Below, one piece after another: positions 23,890 through 32,033 of a stretch of DNA of 51,948 nucleotides. The stretch comes from Tropicibacter sp. R16_0 (GTDB taxonomy: Bacteria; Pseudomonadota; Alphaproteobacteria; Rhodobacterales; Rhodobacteraceae): assembly GCF_017743935.1 (NCBI RefSeq), contig NZ_JAGHRE010000018.1, positions 1 through 51,948 of the forward strand. Reading direction: 5' to 3'. The notes below the pieces were generated by a model. The model had not been told where the DNA came from and ran no database searches. It saw nothing but the letters and a program-made list of their open reading frames with translations. How positions within the stretch are numbered: position 1 is the stretch's first letter; each line of letters starts with the position of its first letter. The position numbers and the translations under genes were made by a program.

Positions 23890-24533
23890 GCCATCACGCG
23901 ACGAGTTGGGCCATTCGGCAGCGGGGTTTGAAGCCTGCGACGAAGCTCGTCCTTTGGCAGCTTTGTGACCGGTACCATCCGGATCATGGCTGCTTTCCGT
24001 CTCAGGAAACCCTGGCAGATGATTGCGAGATGTCGCGGGCGTCGGTGAACCGGCATCTTGATGAGCTTGAACGCCTGGGTCTGATCCGCCGAATTCAGAG
24101 GTCCGAGAAGAAGACAAATCGCCAGAAATCCACCCTCTACATCCTCGGTTTTCAGCCTGAAATCCGGGTCGAGAATGCGGGTGAAGCTGAGGGCGAAGAA
24201 ACGCAAAAGCTGTGTCGCAAAATGAGACACGGAGCCGTGTCTCAAAAATCGCAAAAGCCGTGTCTCAAAAAACGCGAAAGCCGTGTCTCAAATTGCGACA
24301 CTAACCTTGTAAAGGAACCAGTAATAGAACGCGCGCGCGAACCGAAACCGTTTTTCACCGACGATGAACGGTTCGAAGCACGGCAGATTTCGGAACATTT
24401 GAGATTGGGGAAATCGGTTCGGTTCGAAGCGGTCGGGCGGCGGGTGTTGGAATGTTTGATTGCTGAGAATGGGCTGAGTGAGACGCAGACGGCGAAGTGC
24501 CAGGAATTGCTGAGGAAGGAGCAGGGGATATGA
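23886..24533 (+). CDS. winged-helix replication initiator candidate
   Basis: A 215-residue protein beginning MSHHATSWAIRQRGLKP at 23886, chosen for its 4-nt ATGA overlap. Residues 10-80 form an HTH_36-type winged helix (LVLWQLCDRYHPDHGCFPSQ, ETLADDCEMSRASVNRHLDE, LERLGLIRRI), as in many phage O-type and RepA-like initiators. The middle (about 105-140) is a Lys/Arg/Ser linker encoded by the 24210-24289 iterons. The C-terminal helical domain may contact the next gene's product. This mirrors lambda O, whose gene contains ori. Confidence 0.7.
   Translation: MSHHATSWAIRQRGLKPATKLVLWQLCDRYHPDHGCFPSQETLADDCEMSRASVNRHLDELERLGLIRRIQRSEKKTNRQKSTLYILGFQPEIRVENAGEAEGEETQKLCRKMRHGAVSQKSQKPCLKKRESRVSNCDTNLVKEPVIERAREPKPFFTDDERFEARQISEHLRLGKSVRFEAVGRRVLECLIAENGLSETQTAKCQELLRKEQGI
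24210..24289 (+). repeat. iterons, candidate phage replication origin
   Basis: CCGTGTCTC occurs at 24235, 24258 and 24281, an exact 23-bp period, each followed by CAAA or AAAA; 24258 and 24281 are preceded by CGCAAAAG or CGCGAAAG. A degenerate copy CTGTGTCGC is at 24210 and an inverted copy GAGACACGG at 24224-24232. As 23 is not a multiple of three, each copy is read in a different frame, so the repeat is kept at the DNA level. Confidence 0.7.
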
Positions 24534-25117
24534 ACGGGCAGCAGGTAAGCACGGAAACCAGCCGCGACCGGGTGCGGCGCATGGTGATCACGCCGTTGGC
24601 GGACAGCGGGTTCCGGTTCAAACGCGGGACGCCGGATGAACAGCAGCGCAAGGTTCTGGACCGGATGGCCGATGCGTTGGGCTACATGTCCGACCGGGGG
24701 TTGTCGGCCTTGCAGGCGACCCTGGCGACCAAGGGCGAGGGGTCGGCCAAGTGTTTTTGGCCCTGCATGGCCACAGTCATCGGATGCGCCGAAGCCTTTG
24801 AACCGCGTCCGCTGGAAGAGTTGCCGGCCGTGGCGCGCTGGTTCGGTTCTCAGGCCGGGATCGAGGCAGCTCGGGCTGGGCGGCTGGTGGCCGAGTACGA
24901 GTTCTGGCGTAGGAAGAAACGCCCGCCCATGAACGTCCAAGAGCGCAAGGTGGTGTCGGATCGGGCGGCGACCTGGTCGGCGCGGGCGGATCGCGTTCGG
25001 GATCGCATCGACCGCGGTTTCGCACCGTTCGGCGACGATGGCGAGTGGCTGCGCTGGTACGACGCCACAAAGGCGCGCGCTGCGGCGTTGGTTGGCAAAG
25101 CGGGGCGGGTGGAATGA
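24530..25117 (+). CDS. hypothetical phage protein downstream of the initiator
   Basis: A 195-residue protein starting at 24530 in an ATGA overlap. It has a mixed helical fold (LDRMADALGYMSDRGLSALQ, then AGRLVAEYEFWRRKKRPP). It shows no Walker motif, so it is not an obvious DnaC/lambda P ATPase, though the place after the initiator is where a helicase loader is expected. Function unknown. Confidence 0.6.
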   Translation: MNGQQVSTETSRDRVRRMVITPLADSGFRFKRGTPDEQQRKVLDRMADALGYMSDRGLSALQATLATKGEGSAKCFWPCMATVIGCAEAFEPRPLEELPAVARWFGSQAGIEAARAGRLVAEYEFWRRKKRPPMNVQERKVVSDRAATWSARADRVRDRIDRGFAPFGDDGEWLRWYDATKARAAALVGKAGRVE

Positions 25118-25887
25118 AGCACTGGCAGACGATTGTTGTGGACCGGGCTGGTGTCGCTCGCGCCAAGGATCTGCGGGCGCTGCACGAACCGGAACGGATC
25201 GCGGATGTGCGGTCAATTGGGTTTGTGCCTGATGACGTCGGCGATGAGGTGGTAGAGGCTCCAGCTCGTGGACCGGTCCGGATGTTTGAGGGGCGGGCGA
25301 TGGTCCGCACTGAAACAGGTGGCTTCGCCAGCGTGAAGACCGGCTACGCCGGGCGCAAGACGTTGCAGAGGGCCGATAGCTTTGATGTGATGGCAGCAAA
25401 GGCTGCGCGCCATGGTCGGCCGTCGCCTTTCACGCCGTCGCAGATTGCCATGGGGCGGTTCTATCGGGACTTGGTTGAAAAGCATGCGAGCGCCGGTGTG
25501 AAGTGTTCTTCGCTGGAAAGCCTGTCACAGCGCAGCGCAGGCAGCGGTAGCGATTACATGGATGCAGTGCTGCGGGATCGCGAACGCATCGGTGGGCTGC
25601 GCATGCGCATCGGCAGCGGCTCGGCCATGGTGGTTCGACGCAACCGCCCATCGGCGCGGGGGTCGCGCGTGACCATCACGGATCGGCGGTTGGTTGACAT
25701 CGTTTGCCTTGAAGACGGCACCATCACGGACGTGCTGCGCGCGCATGGGTGGGCGATCAAAGGCGAGCTGGTGAAGTCGCTTGTTCAGGCTCTGGCAAAG
25801 GCGCTGGACCGGATGATGGGGCCAGTGCAGCGCGGCGGTACTTCGGTCGCGCAATTTGGTACGAGGGGTGTGCCGCGTTGGGACTGA
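25114..25887 (+). CDS. hypothetical protein, last early gene; possible late regulator
   Basis: A 257-residue protein starting at 25114 in an ATGA overlap. The C-terminal 150 residues (FTPSQIAMGRFYRDLVEKHA, LQALAKALDRMMG) resemble in layout the DUF6456-type phage regulators seen at the end of early operons in alphaproteobacterial phages. This is a loose likeness. Being last before the late leader, it is the best local candidate for an antiterminator or late activator (inference from position). Confidence 0.55.
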   Translation: MKHWQTIVVDRAGVARAKDLRALHEPERIADVRSIGFVPDDVGDEVVEAPARGPVRMFEGRAMVRTETGGFASVKTGYAGRKTLQRADSFDVMAAKAARHGRPSPFTPSQIAMGRFYRDLVEKHASAGVKCSSLESLSQRSAGSGSDYMDAVLRDRERIGGLRMRIGSGSAMVVRRNRPSARGSRVTITDRRLVDIVCLEDGTITDVLRAHGWAIKGELVKSLVQALAKALDRMMGPVQRGGTSVAQFGTRGVPRWD

Positions 25888-25890
25888 CGT

Positions 25891-26541
25891 TTAGCCAGCT
25901 TCGCGTTTGAAGTCCGCGACGATTTCTTCCAGTGCATCCATGGCGGCGCGCGCAAGAGATCTTGGCGATCCGTACATGATTGTCCGCCCGCGAATAGTCG
26001 ATGGGAATGGCACTGTCGTCTTCTTTTCTGGATTTGCAATGGGGCCCAGCTTAACCTCGGCAGGGTGTTCGCGAAGTGCAGCTGGACGTTCGCCTTTGAG
26101 GTTGCTGACTTTCCCACCAGATTGATCAAATGAAATCTCATCGCCGACAATTGGTTTTCCGTTCTGCGTCAGGTTTCTAACTGTGACGTCCGTCATGTGT
26201 CCACCGGTCAGTACTAGCGCGCCGTCACCAAAAACGACTTTGGGGTCATGGTAGCTTCCAAATGACACCAGCCCGTGCTGGCTGATGTTTCTGGCTTCGC
26301 GCAGGTAACGCAGTCCTTCGTCGTCCTTGGTCGATTGATTTTTGAGGCGATATGCCCAAGATTTTGTAGATGTCTCGCACAATCCTGCAGAGATCAGGCG
26401 ATCAATCGTTTTTCCATAGTTGTCGACATATGCTTCCCAAGCGACACGCAGTGCTTCACCAGACTCAGCGCTCATGGTCTCTTCACATGCTTTGTTTGTG
26501 TAGAACAGGCAGCGGCGTATTTCGTCAATGTGCTGGCTCAA
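25891..26541 (-). CDS. HEPN-like protein (prophage cargo)
   Basis: A 216-residue protein starting with TTG at 26541. The helical N-terminal half ends in YLREARNISQHG, with R84-x4-H89, the RX4-6H signature of HEPN ribonucleases. The C-terminal half is soluble beta-rich (VVFGDGALVLTGGHMTDVTV) and unrecognised. HEPN proteins often act as abortive-infection RNases. The gene lies opposite to the operons, between early and late regions, as cargo genes do. An alternative ATG start at 26475 would remove 22 residues. A structural protein without RNase activity is also possible. Confidence 0.45.
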   Translation of the reverse strand: MSQHIDEIRRCLFYTNKACEETMSAESGEALRVAWEAYVDNYGKTIDRLISAGLCETSTKSWAYRLKNQSTKDDEGLRYLREARNISQHGLVSFGSYHDPKVVFGDGALVLTGGHMTDVTVRNLTQNGKPIVGDEISFDQSGGKVSNLKGERPAALREHPAEVKLGPIANPEKKTTVPFPSTIRGRTIMYGSPRSLARAAMDALEEIVADFKREAG

Positions 26542-26952
26542 TGATTTATTCCCGAGGTTTGCAGCCGAAAGATAGGTTTGAATGAAGCGTCGTTTTTCGG
26601 AAGCTTTGACAACAGGTTGCTCATCTGTCTAGGGAAATTGCAACTCTATACTTTCTGATGAGGGGAATGAAGGGCGCCTGGCGGCGAGTTTTTGTTGGAT
26701 AGTGTAACTTTCAAAAAAAAGAAGTTTAAGTATTCATCAACCTACGATGACGTTCGTAAGTTGTTGTTTTTGAAAGTTGCATACCTCTAATGAGGCCTGT
26801 TTTTTGAAGTCTGGCTGGACTCTCTTTACGTGTATAAGGATGATCGGAGGACTTGACACAAGCAGTTTGCTGTGGACTCGTATAGAAAAACTGGCTGGAA
26901 GACTTAACTTCTTTTCGCATCCATTAGTAATTTGTCAAAGACTGTTGGAACT
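26542..26952. other. AT-rich intergenic region between divergent cargo genes
   Basis: About 410 bp, clearly more AT-rich than the rest of the phage. It must hold the promoters of the HEPN-like gene and of the secreted protein gene. TTGACA (26853) and TATAGA (26881) are both present but 22 nt apart, too far for a normal promoter. No small gene is supported. Confidence 0.4.
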
Positions 26953-29112
26953 ATGAGATTTTGTACAATTTTTGCTTCACTTTTTCTTGTATTGCCTACT
27001 TTTAGTGCGGCCAATGTAACAGTTGATGCTGTCTGTCAAATTGTAGGATGCGAAGGGGACCAAACGCATCAAAGTGCAGTACAATCAGCTCTGACACCAT
27101 CCTACTACGTCGTAAACAGAGGTCATGTTGGTGTTTGCGATCGATTGAAAAAGGCGAACCGCCTCTACAGTTGCACTGATGAGCAAGAGACTAAACTCGG
27201 GTGCTTGATGGGCACTATGAATAGAGCAAAGCGGAAGAAATTTTGTTCAACCAACAGCGCACCTGGTGGTGATGTTGTGGTGGTTGGGCCAAATACATCT
27301 GCGGGCGCTGGTAAGACCGAACCATCTATCGAAGAGACAACGAACGCAACACCATTGTCGGGTGCTGGATACGTTCGAGTAAGGTATGCGTTCGTCAATT
27401 CCAACACGGGTCGCAGGATTGATCGATTCCGAGCGCCTGAATGGGAATCTCTTTCCAAACGCGGTCTGGGAAATTGGTTGCGATACCTCCTTGCGGAACA
27501 TGAACGAGATGCAGCCTTGTTTCTACGGATCTATGAGGAAAACAAAGCCGTCATCGACCATCCGGTCTTTTTCTGGTCTAGGAATGATGAGTTCAAGACA
27601 ACAGCGCAGGATTTCAAGATAGACTACAATGGGTACCTTGGTGGGTATCAGAAGGCCAATGAAACCGTTACTTTTGGGATAGTGGTGAAAGCAACAAGCG
27701 CGACGCAAACTCGCACAGAAGAAGTTGCAAATCTGATAAGTACCCTCAATGCCATCAGGGCGGGCCAACTGAGCAAGTTCAAATTGAATGACAAAACTGC
27801 CTCTGAGGACGATGGGGTCAAGGTCGAGGACGTTAACAGCGTTGTAGACTATGAAGCTTTCCGAAAGCACTACGAAGACATCGACGCAAGGTTGGGGAGC
27901 TTCAAGAGCGAATATGATCTCGATAAAAGATGGACCCTGTCGCGCAGCAATTCTTTCCACTACAGTGAAGTCTTGTTCAACTTTGACGAGATGCAATCTC
28001 AAACAGGGCTGCCCCCGCTTGCTATCAAAATTGAACTTGAGTACGTGGAATCCCTTTTGAAAGACGAAAGTGTGGGTAATGTACCGAACACTAAGATTTA
28101 TGTTGGCGGTACATCGGTAAACTCGATGAACCAGTTCATCCGCACGGATCCAAAGACGGAGAATGAGTGGAACAACCTGGGCGCGTCTCCAGAGAACCTT
28201 AGCAGAGCGTGCAAAGAGGCCAATACAGTTCTAAAGGCCCAACTTCAACCGGTCGATCAATTCATCGCGATCTCCAGCTTATTGCATGAGCGTGCTACCG
28301 AAGTCAAAAGGATCGGCTGGACCAAAGAGATTGAAGCCAGTTGTTTTGCGCCTGCTGACTTGCTCTCAGTGAAGAATGATTTCTCTGACGTATATGCAAA
28401 GTACAGCTTTCCTCTTACGATAGCGAAGCCTTCAGATCTGCCCTTGTACACGGCCAAAGATAGAACCCTGGGTAACAAAAAGTACAAAAACTCCAAGGCG
28501 AAGAAGGAGGACGTTGTAGAGTACGTAAACTCCCTCCTGAAGCAATCAGCTCAGGGACAACTCAACATCCAGAACGAGCTATTGGCTAATGCGTTGATAA
28601 CCGCAGTAGATGAACATCTGTTCGCCGGGCAGGCGGGCAGTTTCGAGATTTGTGATCGAAATAGCGCAATTCGTAAGCGCAGTTTCTTTGATGGAGTATG
28701 TGAGAAGTATACATCCAGTGAGTTTTTGAGGCTATTGCAACGTGAACCGGTTGCGTTGGGAAATGACAAGAAAGGGGAGCTGGTTGGGACTGGTTGCTAT
28801 TTCCATTTCAGGCCTCAGGTTATTGGGGCACAGGCAAGCGGCTTCAGTGACGGTAAAGGTAACGTCGCAACGCCGAATAGAATAGTTTCGCTGGCATACT
28901 TGAAAGGCGAACTAACCCAAATTGACTGGGTGTTCCAAAACTACAAGGGCGATCCGGTACTTGCGAAAGCTACGTTTACACCTGCGGGTCCGGATGAAGA
29001 GATGTTCTTCAAAAACAATAAGGGCGCTGGATGTGGAGACAACTTTGAGCGCATTATCTATGCGCGAAACAATGGTTCTGATCAAGTTGTGGCTGACGCT
29101 GGTTCACAGTAA
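26953..29112 (+). CDS. large secreted protein of unknown function (cargo)
   Basis: A 719-residue protein. The ATG at 26953 is chosen as it leads into a signal peptide (MRFCTIFASLFLVLPTFSAA); a TTG 21 nt earlier is in frame. A Cys-rich N-terminal module follows (residues about 30-105, at least six Cys), then a Gly/Thr linker, then a long, mostly helical and acidic middle. A C-terminal region has two more Cys pairs (around FEICDRNSA...VCEKY and GCYFHF...GAGCGDNFE). Disulfides imply a periplasmic or outer location. No known family was recognised. The gene is AT-richer than the phage and lies between terminators of early and late operons. Confidence 0.75.
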   Translation: MRFCTIFASLFLVLPTFSAANVTVDAVCQIVGCEGDQTHQSAVQSALTPSYYVVNRGHVGVCDRLKKANRLYSCTDEQETKLGCLMGTMNRAKRKKFCSTNSAPGGDVVVVGPNTSAGAGKTEPSIEETTNATPLSGAGYVRVRYAFVNSNTGRRIDRFRAPEWESLSKRGLGNWLRYLLAEHERDAALFLRIYEENKAVIDHPVFFWSRNDEFKTTAQDFKIDYNGYLGGYQKANETVTFGIVVKATSATQTRTEEVANLISTLNAIRAGQLSKFKLNDKTASEDDGVKVEDVNSVVDYEAFRKHYEDIDARLGSFKSEYDLDKRWTLSRSNSFHYSEVLFNFDEMQSQTGLPPLAIKIELEYVESLLKDESVGNVPNTKIYVGGTSVNSMNQFIRTDPKTENEWNNLGASPENLSRACKEANTVLKAQLQPVDQFIAISSLLHERATEVKRIGWTKEIEASCFAPADLLSVKNDFSDVYAKYSFPLTIAKPSDLPLYTAKDRTLGNKKYKNSKAKKEDVVEYVNSLLKQSAQGQLNIQNELLANALITAVDEHLFAGQAGSFEICDRNSAIRKRSFFDGVCEKYTSSEFLRLLQREPVALGNDKKGELVGTGCYFHFRPQVIGAQASGFSDGKGNVATPNRIVSLAYLKGELTQIDWVFQNYKGDPVLAKATFTPAGPDEEMFFKNNKGAGCGDNFERIIYARNNGSDQVVADAGSQ

Positions 29113-29202
29113 GTCCAAGCGGGTAATCGGTTAAAATCCATTGTTCCCAATATTCTTCGTGTTTTTTATCAGTGAATTAGTCCAGCCTCTGGAAGAAGAG
29201 CA

Positions 29203-29232
29203 TTGACGGTTAGTCCATCGGAAGACTATGAA
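29203..29232 (+). promoter_or_regulatory. candidate late promoter (pR'-like)
   Basis: TTGACG (29203-29208) and TATGAA (29227-29232) are 18 nt apart and match the sigma-70 boxes 5/6 and 4/6. The start would be near 29239, about 10 nt before a strong terminator. Confidence 0.5.
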
Positions 29233-29247
29233 TTATGCATCATCTAC

Positions 29248-29280
29248 AAAAGCGCCCGCGGGAAACCGGCGGGCGCTTTT
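29248..29280 (+). terminator. leader terminator before the late operon
   Basis: AGCGCCCGC (29251-29259) pairs with GCGGGCGCT (29269-29277), with AAAA before and TTTT after. It lies 40 nt before the first late gene. Read with the promoter at 29203, it would stop a leader of about 40 nt. Confidence 0.8.
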
Positions 29281-29319
29281 GCGTTGGGTCTTTTGATAGC
29301 TGCGGTTGGTGCGAGGTTT

Positions 29320-29736
29320 ATGGTGCCGAAAAAGCCATGTGTTCATCTTGGCTGTAGTCGTCTGGTTGATGTTGGCGATACTTACTGTGCGGATCACGCT
29401 GTTCAGGAGAAGCGCGAGCGGGATCGGTCATCCCAACAACGGCGGCGGACCGATCGACCAAGTCGGAAATGGTATTCCAAGGCGGCTTGGCGCGGAAAGA
29501 ACGGGCGCAGGACACTGCAGCTTGAGAAAGAGCCGATCTGTCGTCTGTGCCCTGATCATTCGAAGCAGTTGGCGACTGTGGCTGACCACGTAACACCGCA
29601 TCGAGATGACTATGCGTTGTTCTGGTTTGGCGAACTGCAGTCGCTCTGCAAGTCCTGTCACGACATCAAGAAACAGCGCGAGGAACGTCGCTCCCAAGGA
29701 GGGGGGGATGGAAAAGTCCACGGGCCTCGAAACTGA
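29320..29736 (+). CDS. phage HNH endonuclease
   Basis: A 138-residue protein starting at 29320 (GAGG just upstream). An N-terminal CxxxxC...CxxH zinc segment (CVHLGCSRLVDVGDTYCADH) precedes an HNH domain with CRLCPDH, the ADHVTPH motif and LCKSCHDIKK. HNH proteins next to terminase assist cos or headful cleavage in HK97-type phages. First gene of the late operon. Confidence 0.9.
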   Translation: MVPKKPCVHLGCSRLVDVGDTYCADHAVQEKRERDRSSQQRRRTDRPSRKWYSKAAWRGKNGRRTLQLEKEPICRLCPDHSKQLATVADHVTPHRDDYALFWFGELQSLCKSCHDIKKQREERRSQGGGDGKVHGPRN

Positions 29737-29787
29737 AACCGGCGGGGGTAATCAGATTTTTCCGCGTGTAATTTTATAGGGGGGGGT

Positions 29788-30237
29788 ATGCCTGATCTGA
29801 ACAGTCTCGAGCAGTTGATTGCCCTCTTGGGTGGTTGGCCTGAACACTTTGGCGCTGAAGAGGAAAAACACGCGTTGGCGATGTTGACCGCAACAAAGCG
29901 CGAGAAAGTGATCGATGAGCCGGTTTTCCGACTGGTCTGTCTATGGGGGCTGCATATGGCGGCGCATGATCGCCTGTCGCGCAAAATTGACGAGGCCGAC
30001 TTCACCGCGACCAAGGACAAATACCTGTCCGGCGACGAACAGCGCCGGGCGTTTCACGAAAACAAGATCATGGGTCTGCAGCGTGAGCTGCTGGCGACAC
30101 CCTATGCGCGTTCCAAGAATGGCAATGGGGCGCAAACCAGCTTCCTGGACGATTTGTTGGGAGGTGCCGACACCCAGCCGAAAGGCAACGTCACGCCGTT
30201 TCAGACCTTCCAGCGTAGAGGTCGCGGCGGTCAATGA
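29788..30237 (+). CDS. terminase small subunit
   Basis: A 149-residue protein preceded by a G-rich ribosome site and overlapping TerL by 4 nt. It is largely helical, with a run like KREKVIDEPVFRLVCLWGLH and the C-terminal tail GNVTPFQTFQRRGRGG. The position and size fit the DNA-recognising subunit of the packaging motor. The sequence family is only loosely P27-like. Confidence 0.75.
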   Translation: MPDLNSLEQLIALLGGWPEHFGAEEEKHALAMLTATKREKVIDEPVFRLVCLWGLHMAAHDRLSRKIDEADFTATKDKYLSGDEQRRAFHENKIMGLQRELLATPYARSKNGNGAQTSFLDDLLGGADTQPKGNVTPFQTFQRRGRGGQ

Positions 30238-32033
30238 GCGCGGCGGCAGCAGTGCAGGTCGAGACACCGATTGTGGATCGCGCGCTCGATTGGGTCGAGG
30301 ACGTTCTGTCGAACAAACAGCCAAGCTGCAAACGGGTAAAGCAGGCTTGCAAGCGGTTCCGGGCCGATCTGAAACGCGCATGCACAGACCAGTTTCCTCA
30401 TGTCTTCGACTTGGAGGCGGCGGAACACATGTGCGCCTTCATGGAGGCGCTGCCGCACATCGAAGGCGCTTGGGCGGCGCGCGGTGAAACCATCACTCTG
30501 CTGGGGTGGCAGGCGTTTCTGATCAGCCAGATCGGCGGTTGGCGTCACATGGTCACCGGCGTTCGCCGGTTCCGTACCGCCTATGTCGAGGTGCCACGAA
30601 AGAACGGCAAATCAACCTTGCTGGCTGGCGTTGGCCTCTATTTCCTGACGGTGGATGGTGAGCCGGGCGCCAAGGTTTATTCCGCAGCCGCTTCGACCCA
30701 TCAGGCGCGGATTGTCTTTGATGCGGCGCGCGTCATGGCCCTGTCGGGTCAGGTTGGTGGCATGGCCTTGGACGAGGTTCTCGGGCTGCAAGTCGAAGAA
30801 CACAAGATCAAGACCGGAGATCCTGCGGCGCTGTTCCAGGCGGTCGCCAGCCAGACAAAGTCGAAGGATGGCAAGAACCCGCATTGCGCCATTGTCGATG
30901 AATTGCATGAGCACGAAAAACGCGACGTGTGGGATTCAATGGCCAGCGCCCTGGGGGCCCGCGAACAGCCGCTGCTGATTGCGATCACCACGGCAGGCTA
31001 TAACACGGCGGGGATCTGCTATGAGCAGCGTAAGTATCTGCAGCGAATTCTGGATGGCACGTTCGAGGATGACAGCTATTTCGGACTGATCTTCGAAGCC
31101 GATGAAGGTGATGACCCGAGCGATCCGATCGCCTGGGAAAAAGCCAACCCGTCCCTGCATGCGGCCAAATCGCTGCAATACATGCAGGACGAATGGAAGA
31201 AAGCAGCGGCCAGCCCGGCGGCGATGGGTGAGTTCCTACGCAAGCATTTGGACATCTGGACCAGCGTGGGTGCGTCCGCCATCGACATGGAAGGATGGCG
31301 CGCTGGTGAAGACACGTCGCTCAGGATCGAAGATTTTGCCGGGCGGCGCTGTTACATCGGCGTTGACCTGGCGACCCGCCATGACCCGTCAAGCGTGGTG
31401 GTGGTTTTTCCAGACGAAAGTGACCCGGCAAAGGGGCCGATGACCGCCTTCAGTTGGCATTGTCTGCCGCAGAAAGTGGTGGACGCGGCTGGCAATGACC
31501 ACCTTTGGGGGTGGGCCAGCAAGGGCTTGATCACGACAACGCCCGGCGCGGAACTGGATCTGCGGTTGGTCGAAGCGCTGGTGATGCAGCTCTGTGGTCA
31601 TGGTGCGGACCATGATCCGCGCAACGAATGGGGCTGGGGCGATCTGCCCGCATTCGACGTGGAAATGGTGGTCTATGACGCGCAGTTTGCACAACAGATG
31701 GCGGCGACCTGGGATGCGGCCGGAATTTTGGCGGTGGAACTGCGCAAGCGCGCGGCAAACACAAATGAGCCGTTCAATAAGCTGATTGCTGCGGTGGATG
31801 ATCACAGGTTTCTGCACGATGGCAATCAGGTGCTGACCTGGATGGCGGGCAACACGCTGCTCAAGCAGGTGCCAGGCGGCGACTACATATTTCCGGCCAA
31901 GCTGGCACCAGAAGACAAGATCGACGGCATTGATGCTGCGATCAACGCGATTTGGCCGCTGTGTCAGGCAGAGGAAGACGATGACAGCAAAGAGCGTCGC
32001 AGCAGCTTCTTTGCATCGCTAGGAGCAACTTGA
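30234..32033 (+). CDS. terminase large subunit (Terminase_1)
   Basis: A 599-residue packaging motor. Walker A is PRKNGKST (121-128) and Walker B is CAIVDELHEH with D222-E223. The nuclease domain begins with YIGVDLATRHDPSSVV and has the later acidic blocks MVVYDAQFA and AVDDHRF. The length is standard for HK97-type TerL. It pumps DNA into the prohead and cuts it. Confidence 0.95.
   Translation: MSAAAAVQVETPIVDRALDWVEDVLSNKQPSCKRVKQACKRFRADLKRACTDQFPHVFDLEAAEHMCAFMEALPHIEGAWAARGETITLLGWQAFLISQIGGWRHMVTGVRRFRTAYVEVPRKNGKSTLLAGVGLYFLTVDGEPGAKVYSAAASTHQARIVFDAARVMALSGQVGGMALDEVLGLQVEEHKIKTGDPAALFQAVASQTKSKDGKNPHCAIVDELHEHEKRDVWDSMASALGAREQPLLIAITTAGYNTAGICYEQRKYLQRILDGTFEDDSYFGLIFEADEGDDPSDPIAWEKANPSLHAAKSLQYMQDEWKKAAASPAAMGEFLRKHLDIWTSVGASAIDMEGWRAGEDTSLRIEDFAGRRCYIGVDLATRHDPSSVVVVFPDESDPAKGPMTAFSWHCLPQKVVDAAGNDHLWGWASKGLITTTPGAELDLRLVEALVMQLCGHGADHDPRNEWGWGDLPAFDVEMVVYDAQFAQQMAATWDAAGILAVELRKRAANTNEPFNKLIAAVDDHRFLHDGNQVLTWMAGNTLLKQVPGGDYIFPAKLAPEDKIDGIDAAINAIWPLCQAEEDDDSKERRSSFFASLGAT

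Noticed and set aside
26853-26886. TTGACA...TATAGA promoter for the secreted protein
   Set aside because: The 22-nt spacing is too long for sigma-70.
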